32,562 nt of DNA from contig JAKIUD010000036.1 of the NCBI GenBank assembly GCA_021647765.1, positions 1 through 32,562 of the forward strand, given 5' to 3'. The notes beneath the pieces were generated by a model, which saw nothing but the letters and a program-made list of their open reading frames with translations, did no database searches and was not told the origin of the DNA. Positions within the stretch are counted from its first letter, which is position 1, and every line of letters starts with the position of its first letter. Position numbers and translations under genes: made by a program. Origin of the DNA: Desulfuromusa sp. (GTDB lineage Bacteria; Desulfobacterota; Desulfuromonadia; Desulfuromonadales; Geopsychrobacteraceae). Shown in pieces: positions 25,096 to 32,562 of the stretch.

Positions 25096-25719
25096 ATGCC
25101 AAAAATTGCTGCTTTTGAAATTTACAGTGACGCCTATGACGACTGGTTTGAAAAGAATCACTTAGCCTATGAGGCAGAACTGAAGGCGGTTCGACAGTTG
25201 CTTCCTGCGGGAGATGTGCGGGGGATGGAAATCGGCATTGGATCCGGTAAGTTTGCGGTACCTTTGGGGATCAAAGTTGGAGTGGAACCTTCAGAACAGA
25301 TGGCTCTTAAGGCTGAGAAGCAAGGTCTTGAAGTTCATTCAGGAGTTGCTGAGAAGTTGCCTTTTCCCGCTGACCAGTTTGATTTTGTGCTGATGGTGAC
25401 GACAATCTGTTTTGTCGATGACGTTGTCCAATCTTTCCAGGAGGCTCGACGGGTGTTAGTTCCTGGTGGTTGTGTTTTGGTTGGGTTTGTCGATATGGAG
25501 AGCGAACTGGGGCAAAAATATCTGCAAAATCGCCACAAAAGCAAGTTTTATAAAGAGGCCACTTTCTTTTCGACCCAGGAGGTTCTGGGTCACTTAAAAA
25601 CAGCAGGGTTTGGGGCAACCGAAATCAAGCAGACGCTGCTTCCCGCTGACACAGAAAAAACTGTTCTTGACGGTTTTGGAGAAGGGGCGTTTGTGGTGAT
25701 TAAGGCTATTTTAAACTGA
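25096..25719 (+). CDS. Class I SAM-dependent methyltransferase
   Basis: 207 residues with a Rossmann methyltransferase fold of the Methyltransf_11 type. Motif I is MEIGIGSGKFAVPLG (about 46-60). Motif II is VGVEPSEQM, whose acidic residue binds the SAM ribose. VAEKLPFPADQFDFVLMVTT forms motifs III and IV, and RRVLVPGGCVLVGFVD is the post-I region. No substrate-specific domain is present, so the target (small molecule, quinone, lipid or protein) is unknown. The N-terminus (EIYSDAYDDWFEKN) resembles the small-molecule group. GGGG precedes the ATG. Confidence 0.87.
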   Translation: MPKIAAFEIYSDAYDDWFEKNHLAYEAELKAVRQLLPAGDVRGMEIGIGSGKFAVPLGIKVGVEPSEQMALKAEKQGLEVHSGVAEKLPFPADQFDFVLMVTTICFVDDVVQSFQEARRVLVPGGCVLVGFVDMESELGQKYLQNRHKSKFYKEATFFSTQEVLGHLKTAGFGATEIKQTLLPADTEKTVLDGFGEGAFVVIKAILN

Positions 25720-25765
25720 AGTTTTAAGGGAGATGATGCAGAGAAAATTATAAAAACCAAAAACG

Positions 25766-25902
25766 GCCACCAAGGCACAAAGACACCAAGAAGGTTTTAA
25801 GGGTTTAAAATAAAAAAATAGATTTTCAAGTTTCGATCCTCTCTGCTTCTCCGTTAAGGCTTTTGATTTTGTTTTACTTTGGTGCCTTTGTGTCTTGGTG
25901 GC
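25766..25902. repeat. CCACCAAG-family inverted repeat, copy 3
   Basis: The left arm (25766-25790) and right arm (25877-25902) are near-complementary ~25-bp tracts of CCACCAAG/CACAAAG/ACACCAAG units. The ~86-bp AT-rich centre has no coding capacity. The right arm supplies the TTGGTG that serves as -35 for the next gene. Confidence 0.75.
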
Positions 25903-25923
25903 AAAAAGATTTTAACTTATACT
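25895..25923 (+). promoter_or_regulatory. Promoter for the YhdH/AcuI-type gene
   Basis: TTGGTG (25895-25900, half match) and TATACT (25918-25923, 5 of 6) are 17 bp apart, about 39 bp before the ATG. The -35 lies inside the right arm of the repeat. Confidence 0.4.
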
Positions 25924-25961
25924 TAACTTGAATATTGAGAATCCCATTTTAAGGAGGTCGT

Positions 25962-26969
25962 ATGTCTACAGAATTTAAAGCTCTATTGGTGGAACAGCCA
26001 GAAAAAAAGGTTTTTACCCGTTCGGTTGTCACTCGCTCCCTCAATGATCTGCCCGAAGGTGAGTTGGTCGTCAAGGTTCATTACTCTTCTCTCAATTTTA
26101 AAGATGCTCTTTCCGCAGTTGGCAATCCCGGTGTGACACGAAATTTTCCTCATACTCCCGGAATTGACGCTGCTGGCGAAGTTGTTTCCTGCTCTGATGG
26201 TTCGTTTCAACCCGGCGATAAGGTGATTGTTACCAGCTACGATCTGGGTATGGAGACTGACGGTGGCTTTGGACAGATGATCCGGGTGCCGAGCAAATGG
26301 GCGTTAGCACTGCCAGCAGGTTTAAGTCTGAAAGAGAGTATGATGCTTGGAACGGCTGGTTTGACAGCGGCTCTGTCGGTGCGGGAACTGCTGGAAAACG
26401 GTGTCACTCCCGAACAAGGATCGGTGCTGGTCACTGGCGCGACTGGTGGTGTGGGGAGTCTTGCTGTTGCTATTCTGGCAAAGATCGGTTTCCAGGTGAC
26501 TGCTGTAACTGGAAAACTAGAAGAAACTGCTTATCTTGAGGGTCTGGGTGCTGAACGTGTCATTGATCGGGAAACGTTGTTGAAAGGCAATGAACGGCCG
26601 ATGCTGAAGCCCACTTGGGCCGGGGTGGTCGACTGTGTCGGCGGTGATATGCTCGCAGCCGCAATCAAATCAGCTCAATATAATGGTGTTGTCACCTGTT
26701 GTGGGTTGGTCGGATCAATTGATTTCGCCGTCAGTGTTTTCCCGTTTATCCTGCGTGGTGTGCGGTTAATCGGTATCGATTCAGCTGAATGCCCAATGGA
26801 TCGCAGAACCCAAGTCTGGCAGCGGCTGGCCAGCGAGTGGAAGCTGGATAATTTAGCCGCGATGGTTGATGAAATCACTCTTGATGGATTGGAAGAAAAA
26901 GTCCAGTTAATGCTCAAAGGTGGTTTAAAACGACGCGGATTGGTGAATTTGCTGGATAGTAATAGGTAG
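25962..26969 (+). CDS. yhdH: YhdH/AcuI-type NADPH-dependent medium-chain reductase (acrylyl-CoA reductase-like)
   Basis: 335 residues of the medium-chain dehydrogenase/reductase family without the zinc ligands of alcohol dehydrogenases. The N-terminal domain has YSSLNFKDALSAVGNPGVTR and FPHTPGIDAAGEV, typical of YhdH/AcuI. The Rossmann motif is VTGATGGVGSLAV, and DCVGGDMLAAAIKS and RGVRLIGIDSAECPM complete the subfamily pattern. AcuI reduces acryloyl-CoA to propionyl-CoA with NADPH. This assignment is by family; a general quinone- or enone-reductase role cannot be excluded. AAGGAGGT immediately upstream is the strongest ribosome-binding site in the window. A clear terminator follows. Confidence 0.88.
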   Translation: MSTEFKALLVEQPEKKVFTRSVVTRSLNDLPEGELVVKVHYSSLNFKDALSAVGNPGVTRNFPHTPGIDAAGEVVSCSDGSFQPGDKVIVTSYDLGMETDGGFGQMIRVPSKWALALPAGLSLKESMMLGTAGLTAALSVRELLENGVTPEQGSVLVTGATGGVGSLAVAILAKIGFQVTAVTGKLEETAYLEGLGAERVIDRETLLKGNERPMLKPTWAGVVDCVGGDMLAAAIKSAQYNGVVTCCGLVGSIDFAVSVFPFILRGVRLIGIDSAECPMDRRTQVWQRLASEWKLDNLAAMVDEITLDGLEEKVQLMLKGGLKRRGLVNLLDSNR

Positions 26970-26983
26970 AACCTGCAGAACAA

Positions 26984-27023
26984 GCAATAACGGCCGGGAA
27001 ATTTCCCTGCCGTTATTGCTTTT
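26984..27023 (+). terminator. Rho-independent terminator after the YhdH-type gene
   Basis: A perfect 11-bp stem GCAATAACGGC (26984-26994) with GCCGTTATTGC (27009-27019), followed by TTTTA. An inner GGGAAATTTCCC extends the structure. Confidence 0.85.
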
Positions 27024-27076
27024 AGTGAAAGAGGACAGAAGTTGGAATCTTGTGGGGAAGGGAATATTGAGGCAAC

Positions 27077-27105
27077 TTGAGTCAAGTGGATAACCAGATA
27101 ATAAT
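27077..27105 (+). promoter_or_regulatory. Sigma-70-type promoter with overlapping palindrome, small hydrolase gene
   Basis: TTGAGT (27077-27082, 4 of 6) and AATAAT (27100-27105, 5 of 6) with 17-bp spacing. The -35 lies within a perfect 13-base palindrome, ACTTGAGTCAAGT (27075-27087), a possible operator. Confidence 0.5.
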
Positions 27106-27138
27106 ATATTTTCTAAAACAGTCAGACAGGGGCTCAAT

Positions 27139-27627
27139 ATGAATATTTTATTTCTCCACGGACTTGAAACTGGTCCACATGGTAGTAAATATCAGGCTCT
27201 ACAAGAAATGTTCGGGGAAGTTCTCGCGCCGGATTGTACCGGGGTGATGGACGAAACGGAACGTCTGAAAATTATTCAACGAGAAATCGGGTTTAAAAAC
27301 GGGCAATTTCTTGTGGTCGGTTCGAGTATGGGAGGACTGATGGCTCTGTTGCTGCAAAAATCAAATCCAGAAAGGGTTGCCGGACTGGTTCTCTGTGCCC
27401 CGGCTATTCACCGCCCTGCTGCAACAGGTCTGGATTTGAATCATCTCCCCCCAACCATCGTGATTCACGGAACCCAGGACACCGTAGTTCCCATAGCAAC
27501 CAGCCTCCCTTTTGGAAAAAGGCTGATAAAAGTCGAAGATGACCATCGTCTCAGCCAGAGTATGGCAGACATTCTCCGCGCGGTTTTTGATCTAAAATTA
27601 ACTCTCAGTGGCCTGTCATCCGATTGA
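27139..27627 (+). CDS. Small alpha/beta hydrolase (YqiA-like esterase)
   Basis: 162 residues, a compact alpha/beta hydrolase. It starts with the oxyanion-loop motif LFLHGLETGPHGSKYQ. The nucleophile elbow is VGSSMGG (Ser about 64), the acid is in VIHGTQDTVVP, and the histidine is in VEDDHRLSQS. Size and motifs resemble the YqiA/UPF0227 group of small esterases. The natural substrate is unknown. The gene has its own promoter and lies ahead of a run of closely spaced plus-strand genes, but a 130-bp gap separates it from them. Confidence 0.85.
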   Translation: MNILFLHGLETGPHGSKYQALQEMFGEVLAPDCTGVMDETERLKIIQREIGFKNGQFLVVGSSMGGLMALLLQKSNPERVAGLVLCAPAIHRPAATGLDLNHLPPTIVIHGTQDTVVPIATSLPFGKRLIKVEDDHRLSQSMADILRAVFDLKLTLSGLSSD

Positions 27628-27757
27628 CAGAAGCATCATTCTACACTGTCTCCAAGAATGTGTAAAACTGAAGAAATTTCACCAGCAGTGAGTCCGCTTG
27701 TCCCTGAACTGTGACAGCATCATAGTTGATTTCATCACAATGGAGAAAAAGTGATTT

Positions 27758-27958
27758 ATGCAGAAGGTTTTGATTTTTCTGGGCATCGCAATCATCCTGG
27801 CAGGGGTTTTCTGGCCTTGGCTCAGCAAGATTCCCCTTGGTCGATTGCCAGGTGATATTATCATTGACCGCCTAGGATTGAAGGTCTTTATTCCGATCAC
27901 CAGTATGCTGCTGGTGAGTGGTCTCATCTCACTGATCATGTGGCTGTTCAGAAAGTAA
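27758..27958 (+). CDS. DUF2905 small membrane protein
   Basis: 66 residues with two membrane segments (about 4-21 and 43-63) joined by the loop IPLGRLPGDIIIDRLGLKVF. That loop matches my recollection of the DUF2905 family, whose hallmark is G-R-L-P-G-D-I. The function of the family is unknown. GGAG lies about 12 nt upstream of the ATG, a slightly long spacing. The stop lies 10 bp before the next gene, so cotranscription is likely. Confidence 0.87.
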   Translation: MQKVLIFLGIAIILAGVFWPWLSKIPLGRLPGDIIIDRLGLKVFIPITSMLLVSGLISLIMWLFRK

Positions 27959-27968
27959 GAGTTATTTT

Positions 27969-28433
27969 ATGCGCCGTAGCGATAAAGCAGTAACAGAACA
28001 ATCAGCAATTGAGAAAATTTTACGTGCAGGAAAAACCTGCCAACTGGCTTTCTCAGTAGACCCGGTTCCTTATCTTGTTACCTTGAATTACGGTTATCAT
28101 GATGGGGTTCTCTATTTTCATGGGGCTCGCGAAGGGCGCAAAATAGATTTGATCAGGGAAAATGGTCAGGCGGCTTTTACTGTGGCTCTCGATTTGGGAT
28201 TAGTCAAGGGTGCAAAGGCTTGCAACTGGAGTGTCCGTTTTCAATCAGTGGTTGGTCATGGTCAGATATCTCTGCTTGAAACTATGGCAGAAAAACGCCA
28301 GGCACTTGATTTATTTATGGCACAATACAGTGCTGATGAATTCAGTTACCCGGATAAAATGATTCAGGCAACCGCAGTTTTTAAACTGGTAATCAGTGAA
28401 ATGACGGTAAAGCAATCAAGGGTTGATGAATAG
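27969..28433 (+). CDS. Pyridoxamine 5'-phosphate oxidase-like flavoprotein (NimA-like)
   Basis: 154 residues with a split-barrel FMN-binding fold. The pattern VPYLVTLNYGYHDGVLYFHG (about 33-52) followed by AREGRKIDLIRENGQAAFTV is characteristic of NimA-like members (5-nitroimidazole reductases). The histidine in YFHG corresponds to the conserved NimA histidine. C-terminal variation is expected, and there is no direct evidence of drug reduction. There is no good Shine-Dalgarno sequence, only AAGAG. Its end overlaps or abuts folA. Confidence 0.82.
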   Translation: MRRSDKAVTEQSAIEKILRAGKTCQLAFSVDPVPYLVTLNYGYHDGVLYFHGAREGRKIDLIRENGQAAFTVALDLGLVKGAKACNWSVRFQSVVGHGQISLLETMAEKRQALDLFMAQYSADEFSYPDKMIQATAVFKLVISEMTVKQSRVDE

Positions 28434-28926
28434 AAACGGGGGGCGATTGTTGATTTCGATTATCGTTGCTATGGCAAAAAATCGGGTGATTGGCAGAAAC
28501 GGCCAACTTCCCTGGCATCTGCCGAGAGATCTGCAGCGCTTCAAACAACTGACGATGGGACATACCCTGTTGATGGGACGTCTTACCTTTGAGTCGATTG
28601 GGCAACCGCTGCCGGGGCGTCGAACAATTGTTCTGAGTCGAGATCCAGAGGATTCGATAGTTGGATGTGATATGGCCAGTGATATTGAGTCGGCGATTCA
28701 GCTTGCCCATTCGGCAGAGAAGCTGTTCATCTGTGGTGGAGCCGAAATTTACCGACAGACTCTGCCACTAGTTGAGCGAATATATCTCACTGAACTGGAT
28801 GCTGAAATAGAAGGGGATGGTTATTTTCCAGAACTCCCGGCAGGAGAATTTCAGGCCATTTATACAGAACAATGTGAAGACGTAATGAACTACAGTTTTT
28901 CCATTTTGCAAAGGAATAATTTATAA
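28426..28926 (+). CDS. folA: Dihydrofolate reductase
   Basis: About 166 residues, reducing dihydrofolate to tetrahydrofolate with NADPH. The usual FolA motifs are visible: IVAMAKNRVIGRNGQLPWHL near the start (with the folate-site PWHLPRDL), then GHTLLMGRLTFESIG, LPGRRTIVLSRD and FICGGAEIYRQTLP. The ATG at 28426 overlaps the upstream stop by 8 bp but has poor Shine-Dalgarno spacing. An alternative TTG start at 28450 would give the family-typical N-terminus M-ISIIVAMA and has a G-run (28438-28443) 6 nt upstream. I cannot decide between them from sequence alone. Confidence 0.93.
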   Translation: MNRNGGRLLISIIVAMAKNRVIGRNGQLPWHLPRDLQRFKQLTMGHTLLMGRLTFESIGQPLPGRRTIVLSRDPEDSIVGCDMASDIESAIQLAHSAEKLFICGGAEIYRQTLPLVERIYLTELDAEIEGDGYFPELPAGEFQAIYTEQCEDVMNYSFSILQRNNL

Positions 28927-28960
28927 TTCGCCAGTTCCGCTCATAAAGAATGAGGAGATC

Positions 28961-29608
28961 ATGATCGAAATTGATAAAGCAAAAACGGCTAGTTTTGATG
29001 TCGATCCGCAGCGTGGGTTTACTCCATTATGTCCCGACGAGCTTCCGGTTCGCGGCGGTGATCAGATCGCTGATGAGTTGAATGATCAGGCCAAATTCTC
29101 CCAAGTCCGTCTGGTCAGTAAGGATTGTCACCCTTCTGAAGCACCATGGGTAGCACACTCCACTGCTGAAATTATGCAACCGGTCTCCGGTGATTATCCG
29201 AACCTGGATATCAAATGGCCGCCGCACTGCATTGTTGAAACCGAGGGAAACCGATTGATTCCCGGATTGCCGAATGAAGCAGATTACGCTCTGGTAATTG
29301 AGAAGGGAAAAGATCCGCTGATGCATCCTTACGGAGCCTGCTATCAGGATTTAGCTGAAACCATCAGCACCGGAGCCATCGAATGGCTAAGAAAACAGGA
29401 GATTGATACTGTTCTTCTGGGCGGTCTGGCGACTGACTATTGCGTCAAGACCACGGGCTTGCAATTATTGCGAGCTGGCTTTCGGGTGATTGTCAATCTG
29501 GCCGGTTGCCGTGGAGTTGCAAAGAAAACCAGTCAACAGGCGATTGAGGAGCTGCACGCTACCGGCGCTGAATTTATTGATTCCAGCAAAGAACTGGTTC
29601 TGATATGA
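28961..29608 (+). CDS. pncA: Nicotinamidase (isochorismatase-family hydrolase)
   Basis: 215 residues. The enzyme deamidates nicotinamide to nicotinate in NAD salvage. The catalytic triad is recognisable as D15 (VDPQRGF), K115 (VIEKGKD) and C161 (ATDYCVKT). Metal ligands of the nicotinamidase type are in KDCHP (D55, H57) and AHS (H66), and WPPHC (86-90) is the usual signature. GAGGAG lies 3 nt before the ATG. The stop codon overlaps the start of pncB by 4 bp (ATGA), so the two are translationally coupled and act in sequence. Confidence 0.93.
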   Translation: MIEIDKAKTASFDVDPQRGFTPLCPDELPVRGGDQIADELNDQAKFSQVRLVSKDCHPSEAPWVAHSTAEIMQPVSGDYPNLDIKWPPHCIVETEGNRLIPGLPNEADYALVIEKGKDPLMHPYGACYQDLAETISTGAIEWLRKQEIDTVLLGGLATDYCVKTTGLQLLRAGFRVIVNLAGCRGVAKKTSQQAIEELHATGAEFIDSSKELVLI

Positions 29609-30813
29609 GATCAAAACCACTTGATCGCTGGTTGATCGACAGTCTGCTGGATACTGATCTGTACAAGATCACCATGTTGCAGGCCTTTTATCATGCTCCT
29701 GAATTTCGTGCCGTCGATGTTGAATGGAAGTTTGCCTGTCGTAACCGCAACGGTTTCGATTTAGCCGCACTGATTCCTGAAATCCGGCGTCAACTGGAAC
29801 ACGTCTGTACCCTGTCATTTGCCGATGGTGAGTTGGCTTATCTGGCAGACTTTCCCTTTATAAAAACCAATTTCATCGAATTTTTACGCATCTTTCGATT
29901 GGATATGCGCTTTGTAGAATTGCAGGCGCAAGGGGCAGATCTTGATCTCCGTTTTCGGGGTCCATTGATTCATGTGACCCTGCTGGAAATCTACTCTCTG
30001 GCAATTATCAGTGAGCTGCATACAATTTCTCATTGCAACGGTATTGATTTGGACATAGCACGAGAAAAATTGTCTGGTAAAATCGCTTTGTTGGAACAGC
30101 AGAAGGATCTGGCGGATTTTTCTTTTGCCGATTTTGGAACCAGACGCAGAGCCAGTAAAATTTGGCAGGAAGAGGTATTAACCACCCTGCAAAAAGATTT
30201 ACCGGATTATTTTTCTGGAACCAGCAATCTTTACTTTGCCAAAAAACTCAAGTTGATGCCAATCGGTACTATGGCTCATGAATGGTTTCAAGGCTGGCAG
30301 GCGATCACCCGGTTGTCAGATGCTCAAAAAGCCGCCCTTGAGGGTTGGGTGCGCGAGTATCGGGGGCGTTTGGGGATTGCCCTGACCGATTGTTATTCGA
30401 TGGATTCCTTTGCCCGTGATTTTTCCGACCCCTACTTTGGTAAGCTCTACGATGGCCTGCGCCACGATAGCGGCTCCCCATTTAAGTGGGGTGAGAAGGC
30501 GATTGCAATGTATCGGGATATGGGAATTGATCCGTTGACGAAAACTCTGGTTTTCAGCGATGGCCTGACCTTTCAACGGATGATTGAAATTTATCGATAT
30601 TTCAATGGTCGAGCTAAGGTGTCCTTTGGGATTGGCACCAATCTGACCAATGATGTTGGCAACCAGCCCCTTGATATGGTGATCAAACTGGTTGCGGCCA
30701 ATGGGAAGCCGGTCGCTAAAATATCTGATGAACCGGGGAAAAGTATGTGTGAAGATCCGGAGTATCTGCGCTATCTGGGATCTGTTTACGGGATTAACCG
30801 GGAATCGACTTGA
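29605..30813 (+). CDS. pncB: Nicotinate phosphoribosyltransferase
   Basis: 402 residues, close to the length of E. coli PncB (about 400). It makes nicotinate mononucleotide from nicotinate and PRPP with ATP hydrolysis, the committed step of the Preiss-Handler pathway. Motifs include SLLDTDLYKITMLQAFYH at the start, FADFGTRRRAS, PIGTMAHEW (the histidine expected to be phosphorylated), GLRHDSGSPFKWGE and SFGIGTNLTNDVG. It follows pncA with a 4-bp overlap. The downstream gene starts 47 bp later with its own ribosome-binding site. Confidence 0.94.
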   Translation: MRSKPLDRWLIDSLLDTDLYKITMLQAFYHAPEFRAVDVEWKFACRNRNGFDLAALIPEIRRQLEHVCTLSFADGELAYLADFPFIKTNFIEFLRIFRLDMRFVELQAQGADLDLRFRGPLIHVTLLEIYSLAIISELHTISHCNGIDLDIAREKLSGKIALLEQQKDLADFSFADFGTRRRASKIWQEEVLTTLQKDLPDYFSGTSNLYFAKKLKLMPIGTMAHEWFQGWQAITRLSDAQKAALEGWVREYRGRLGIALTDCYSMDSFARDFSDPYFGKLYDGLRHDSGSPFKWGEKAIAMYRDMGIDPLTKTLVFSDGLTFQRMIEIYRYFNGRAKVSFGIGTNLTNDVGNQPLDMVIKLVAANGKPVAKISDEPGKSMCEDPEYLRYLGSVYGINREST

Positions 30814-30860
30814 CCGAGTTGTCTCAGCCTTGTTCAAACTAATACTATTCGGAGTATCGG

Positions 30861-32102
30861 GTGAAAAAGTACAATGTAATAGTTATTGGTGGTGGCCCAG
30901 CGGGAATTTTTGCCGCTGGTTTTGCCGCACTGCAGGGAGCAAAGGTTCTTCTGCTGGAAAAGAATCGGCGGTGTGGAGCCAAGCTTCTCATTACCGGTAA
31001 GGGGCGTTGCAATGTCACTAATGCTGAAGAAGATCCGCGTAAATTCAGTACATTTTTTGGCCGCAATGGAAAATCACTGCTGACCGCTCTTTATGCCTTT
31101 GGTGTGACCGATACCAGCAGTTTTTTTGCGCAGCGAGGGCTACTATTAAAGATTGAACGGGGGGGGCGGGTTTTCCCGGAAAAAGGGAAAGCCAGCGATG
31201 TGCAGAAAGTTTTGGATCGCTTTATTGGTGAATCTGAAGTGGAGCTACTCACCTCATGCACGGTGCGAAAACTGCACAGTGAAGGGGGAATACTGTCTTC
31301 GATTGATACTTCTGCGGGTCAATTTTCTGCTGATCGCTTCATTATTGCGACGGGTGGGTTATCCTATCCAGAAACTGGCTGTACGGGTGATGGTTATCGC
31401 TGGGCGGAGCAAACCAACCACTTGCTGATTGCACCGGAACCGGCACTGGTTCCAATTCATCTGACTGAAAGTTGGACACGCGAGCTCTGTGATATCAATT
31501 TAAAAAATATCCAGATTTCAGTTCAGCAAAATGACAAAATACTGACCACCCGTTTTGGCGAAGCATTTTTTACCCGAACCGGCATTGGCGGACCGATTAT
31601 TCTGGATATGAGTGCACAAATCCGGGATGCTTTAAAAAAGGGGGCGGTTGAGCTCCTTCTTGACCTGAAGCCAGCCGTAACAGTTGACCTGTTTGACAAG
31701 CGGCTCCAACGGGAATTGGCTGCTCACAGTAATAAAATTTTTCGTAAATCCCTGGGTAATCTTCTCCCCAAAGATATGATCCCGCTGTTTATCCGTCTAT
31801 CAGAGATTGATCCAGAGAAAAAATGCCATTCGGTAACAAAAACTGAGCGGATCAATCTTTTGTCACTGTTTAAAAAACTGAGACTAGAAGTCAGCGGTGT
31901 TGATGGTTACAGAAAAGCGATCGTAACTTCGGGGGGTGTTTCTCTGCAGGATATTGATATGCGCAGCATGCGATCGAAGCAGATCTCAAATCTCTACTTT
32001 GCCGGTGAAATGATCGATCTTGATGGACCAACCGGTGGCTATAATTTGCAGCTTTGTTGGTCAACAGGCTATCTGGCCGGAGTGAGTGCGGCTGGAAGTT
32101 AA
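30861..32102 (+). CDS. HI0933/YhiN-family FAD-dependent oxidoreductase
   Basis: 413 residues. The FAD Rossmann motif is VIGGGPAGIFAAGFAALQG (about 8-26), followed by the ribose-binding glutamate in LLLEKN. GKGRCNVTN, RGGRVFPEKGKASDV and the C-terminal FAGEMIDLDGPTGGYNLQLC are hallmarks of the HI0933/YhiN (BaiN-like) family. These are NAD(P)/FAD-dependent oxidoreductases with few known substrates. The start is GTG 30861, supported by GGAG 6 nt upstream and by the motif starting right after it. The substrate is unknown, and linkage to the NAD genes may be only positional. Confidence 0.9.
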   Translation: MKKYNVIVIGGGPAGIFAAGFAALQGAKVLLLEKNRRCGAKLLITGKGRCNVTNAEEDPRKFSTFFGRNGKSLLTALYAFGVTDTSSFFAQRGLLLKIERGGRVFPEKGKASDVQKVLDRFIGESEVELLTSCTVRKLHSEGGILSSIDTSAGQFSADRFIIATGGLSYPETGCTGDGYRWAEQTNHLLIAPEPALVPIHLTESWTRELCDINLKNIQISVQQNDKILTTRFGEAFFTRTGIGGPIILDMSAQIRDALKKGAVELLLDLKPAVTVDLFDKRLQRELAAHSNKIFRKSLGNLLPKDMIPLFIRLSEIDPEKKCHSVTKTERINLLSLFKKLRLEVSGVDGYRKAIVTSGGVSLQDIDMRSMRSKQISNLYFAGEMIDLDGPTGGYNLQLCWSTGYLAGVSAAGS

Positions 32103-32123
32103 TTTCTACATTAATCTGGCGGG

Positions 32124-32142
32124 AATTGACCAAGAGTCAATT
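32124..32142. other. Small hairpin downstream of the HI0933-type gene
   Basis: AATTGAC (32124-32130) pairs with GTCAATT (32136-32142) around a 5-nt loop. No U-tract follows, so it is a weak terminator candidate or a protein-binding palindrome. Confidence 0.3.
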
Positions 32143-32222
32143 ACTCCAGGAAGTTACAACAGTTTTATTTTGGTATAGCCAAGTTTTCTAAACGATCTTT
32201 ATGGAGTCAAGCGTAGAAAATC

Positions 32223-32251
32223 TTGCTTTTCGGCATCGGGGGTGATAAATA
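32223..32251 (+). promoter_or_regulatory. Possible promoter of the tRNA-Pro gene
   Basis: TTGCTT (32223-32228) and TAAATA (32246-32251) with 17-bp spacing, 27 bp upstream of the tRNA. Each hexamer matches the consensus at only 3 of 6 positions, so this is tentative. Confidence 0.25.
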
Positions 32252-32278
32252 TATCCGCCGCAGTCAGATAAATAATGT

Positions 32279-32355
<77 letters not shown>

Positions 32356-32356
32356 G

Positions 32357-32379
32357 AAAGGGCCCAAACGGGCCCTTTT
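32357..32379 (+). terminator. Rho-independent terminator after tRNA-Pro
   Basis: A perfect 9-bp stem AAAGGGCCC (32357-32365) with GGGCCCTTT (32370-32378), a 4-nt loop AAAC and further T-rich sequence. Confidence 0.85.
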
Positions 32380-32405
32380 GGCTTTTAGGGGTTATCCTGC
32401 ACCTG

Positions 32406-32562
32406 ATGAGCGGCGTGCGCATCCTCGGGGGTCGGGCCAAGGGCCGGCGGCTTCTCGTGCCCGCCTCCGCGCGGCCCAGCCCGGTGCGGCTCAGGAAGGC
32501 CCTTTTCGACTACCTGCGGAGCCGTTATCCGGTGCCCGGCCGGTTCCTCGACCTTTACGCCG
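32406..32562 (+). CDS. rsmD: 16S rRNA (guanine966-N2)-methyltransferase RsmD, N-terminal fragment
   Basis: The frame starts at ATG 32406 (or GTG 32415, which gives the family-typical start M-RILGGRAKG) and runs off the window after 52 codons. RILGGRAKGRRLLVP, then RPSPVRLRKALFDYLR and FLDLYA (start of the SAM motif) match the RsmD N-terminus. The wording SARPSPVRLRKALFDYLR resembles what I remember of Thermus RsmD rather than proteobacterial forms. G+C is visibly about 70 percent with nearly all codons ending in G or C, unlike every other gene in the window. See findings for a possible chimeric join. Confidence 0.85.
   Translation, partial: MSGVRILGGRAKGRRLLVPASARPSPVRLRKALFDYLRSRYPVPGRFLDLYA

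Noticed and set aside
30316..30837. 173-codon frame antisense to pncB
   Set aside because: Shadow of pncB; the sense frame has full-length family motifs.

Overview
The window looks like the chromosome of an anaerobic deltaproteobacterium of the Desulfuromonadales type (Desulfuromonas, Pelobacter, Geopsychrobacter or similar). The clues are a glutamate synthase split over three genes with extra ferredoxin domains, a GlcD/GlcF-type hydroxy-acid dehydrogenase, a LarA homologue, PilJ-type chemoreception, an HDOD-GGDEF protein, and moderate G+C content. The assignment is an inference from gene content only. The last ~170 bases are an exception: they are strongly GC-rich, carry the start of an rsmD gene resembling Thermus-type RsmD, and probably come from another genome (see findings).

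Layout. 1-2.4 kb: two minus-strand membrane sensors, a truncated one at the window edge and a complete chemoreceptor, each with its own sigma-70 promoter. 2.5-8.3 kb: a minus-strand operon for glutamate synthase (amidotransferase, ferredoxin-FMN synthase, GXGXG-GltD-ferredoxin fusion), with a candidate sigma-54 promoter at 8141-8157 and a ~200 bp MITE-like repeat in its leader. 8.3-9.4 kb: ilvE. 9.5-16.2 kb, plus strand: larA homologue, HDOD-GGDEF regulator, GlcD and GlcF subunits, and a voltage-gated-type potassium channel with a zinc ribbon. 16.2-19.8 kb, minus strand: uup and a secreted FG-GAP-type protein, separated by a perfect 30-bp inverted repeat. 20.2-22.3 kb, plus strand: a YitT-type membrane protein, a zinc-type CDF exporter and a possible 36-residue Cys-containing peptide overlapping its stop. 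22.6-23.8 kb, minus strand: a membrane-anchored TraB/TIKI-like protein. 24.1-32.1 kb, plus strand: an AsmA-like protein, a methyltransferase, a YhdH/AcuI-type reductase, a small hydrolase, a DUF2905 protein, a NimA-like flavoprotein, folA, pncA-pncB (NAD salvage) and a YhiN/HI0933 flavoprotein. The window ends with tRNA-Pro(CGG) and the rsmD fragment.

How the genes fit together. Glutamate synthase and IlvE form a nitrogen and amino-acid assimilation block. LarA with GlcD/GlcF suggests use of both stereoisomers of lactate or a related 2-hydroxy acid. PncA and PncB overlap by 4 bp and together turn nicotinamide into nicotinate mononucleotide.

Intergenic DNA is rich in palindromic repeats of at least four families: the GGGACTGTCCC MITE-like element (2 copies in opposite orientation), CCACCAAG inverted repeats (3 copies), CTCTCCC/GGGAGAG palindromes (3 copies) and a GTAGGGGC double hairpin between glcD and glcF. 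I found no CRISPR array, no intact transposase, no prophage and no recognisable defence system. The most consequential observation is the composition break at the tRNA-Pro gene, which has a mismatched acceptor pair consistent with a chimeric junction.
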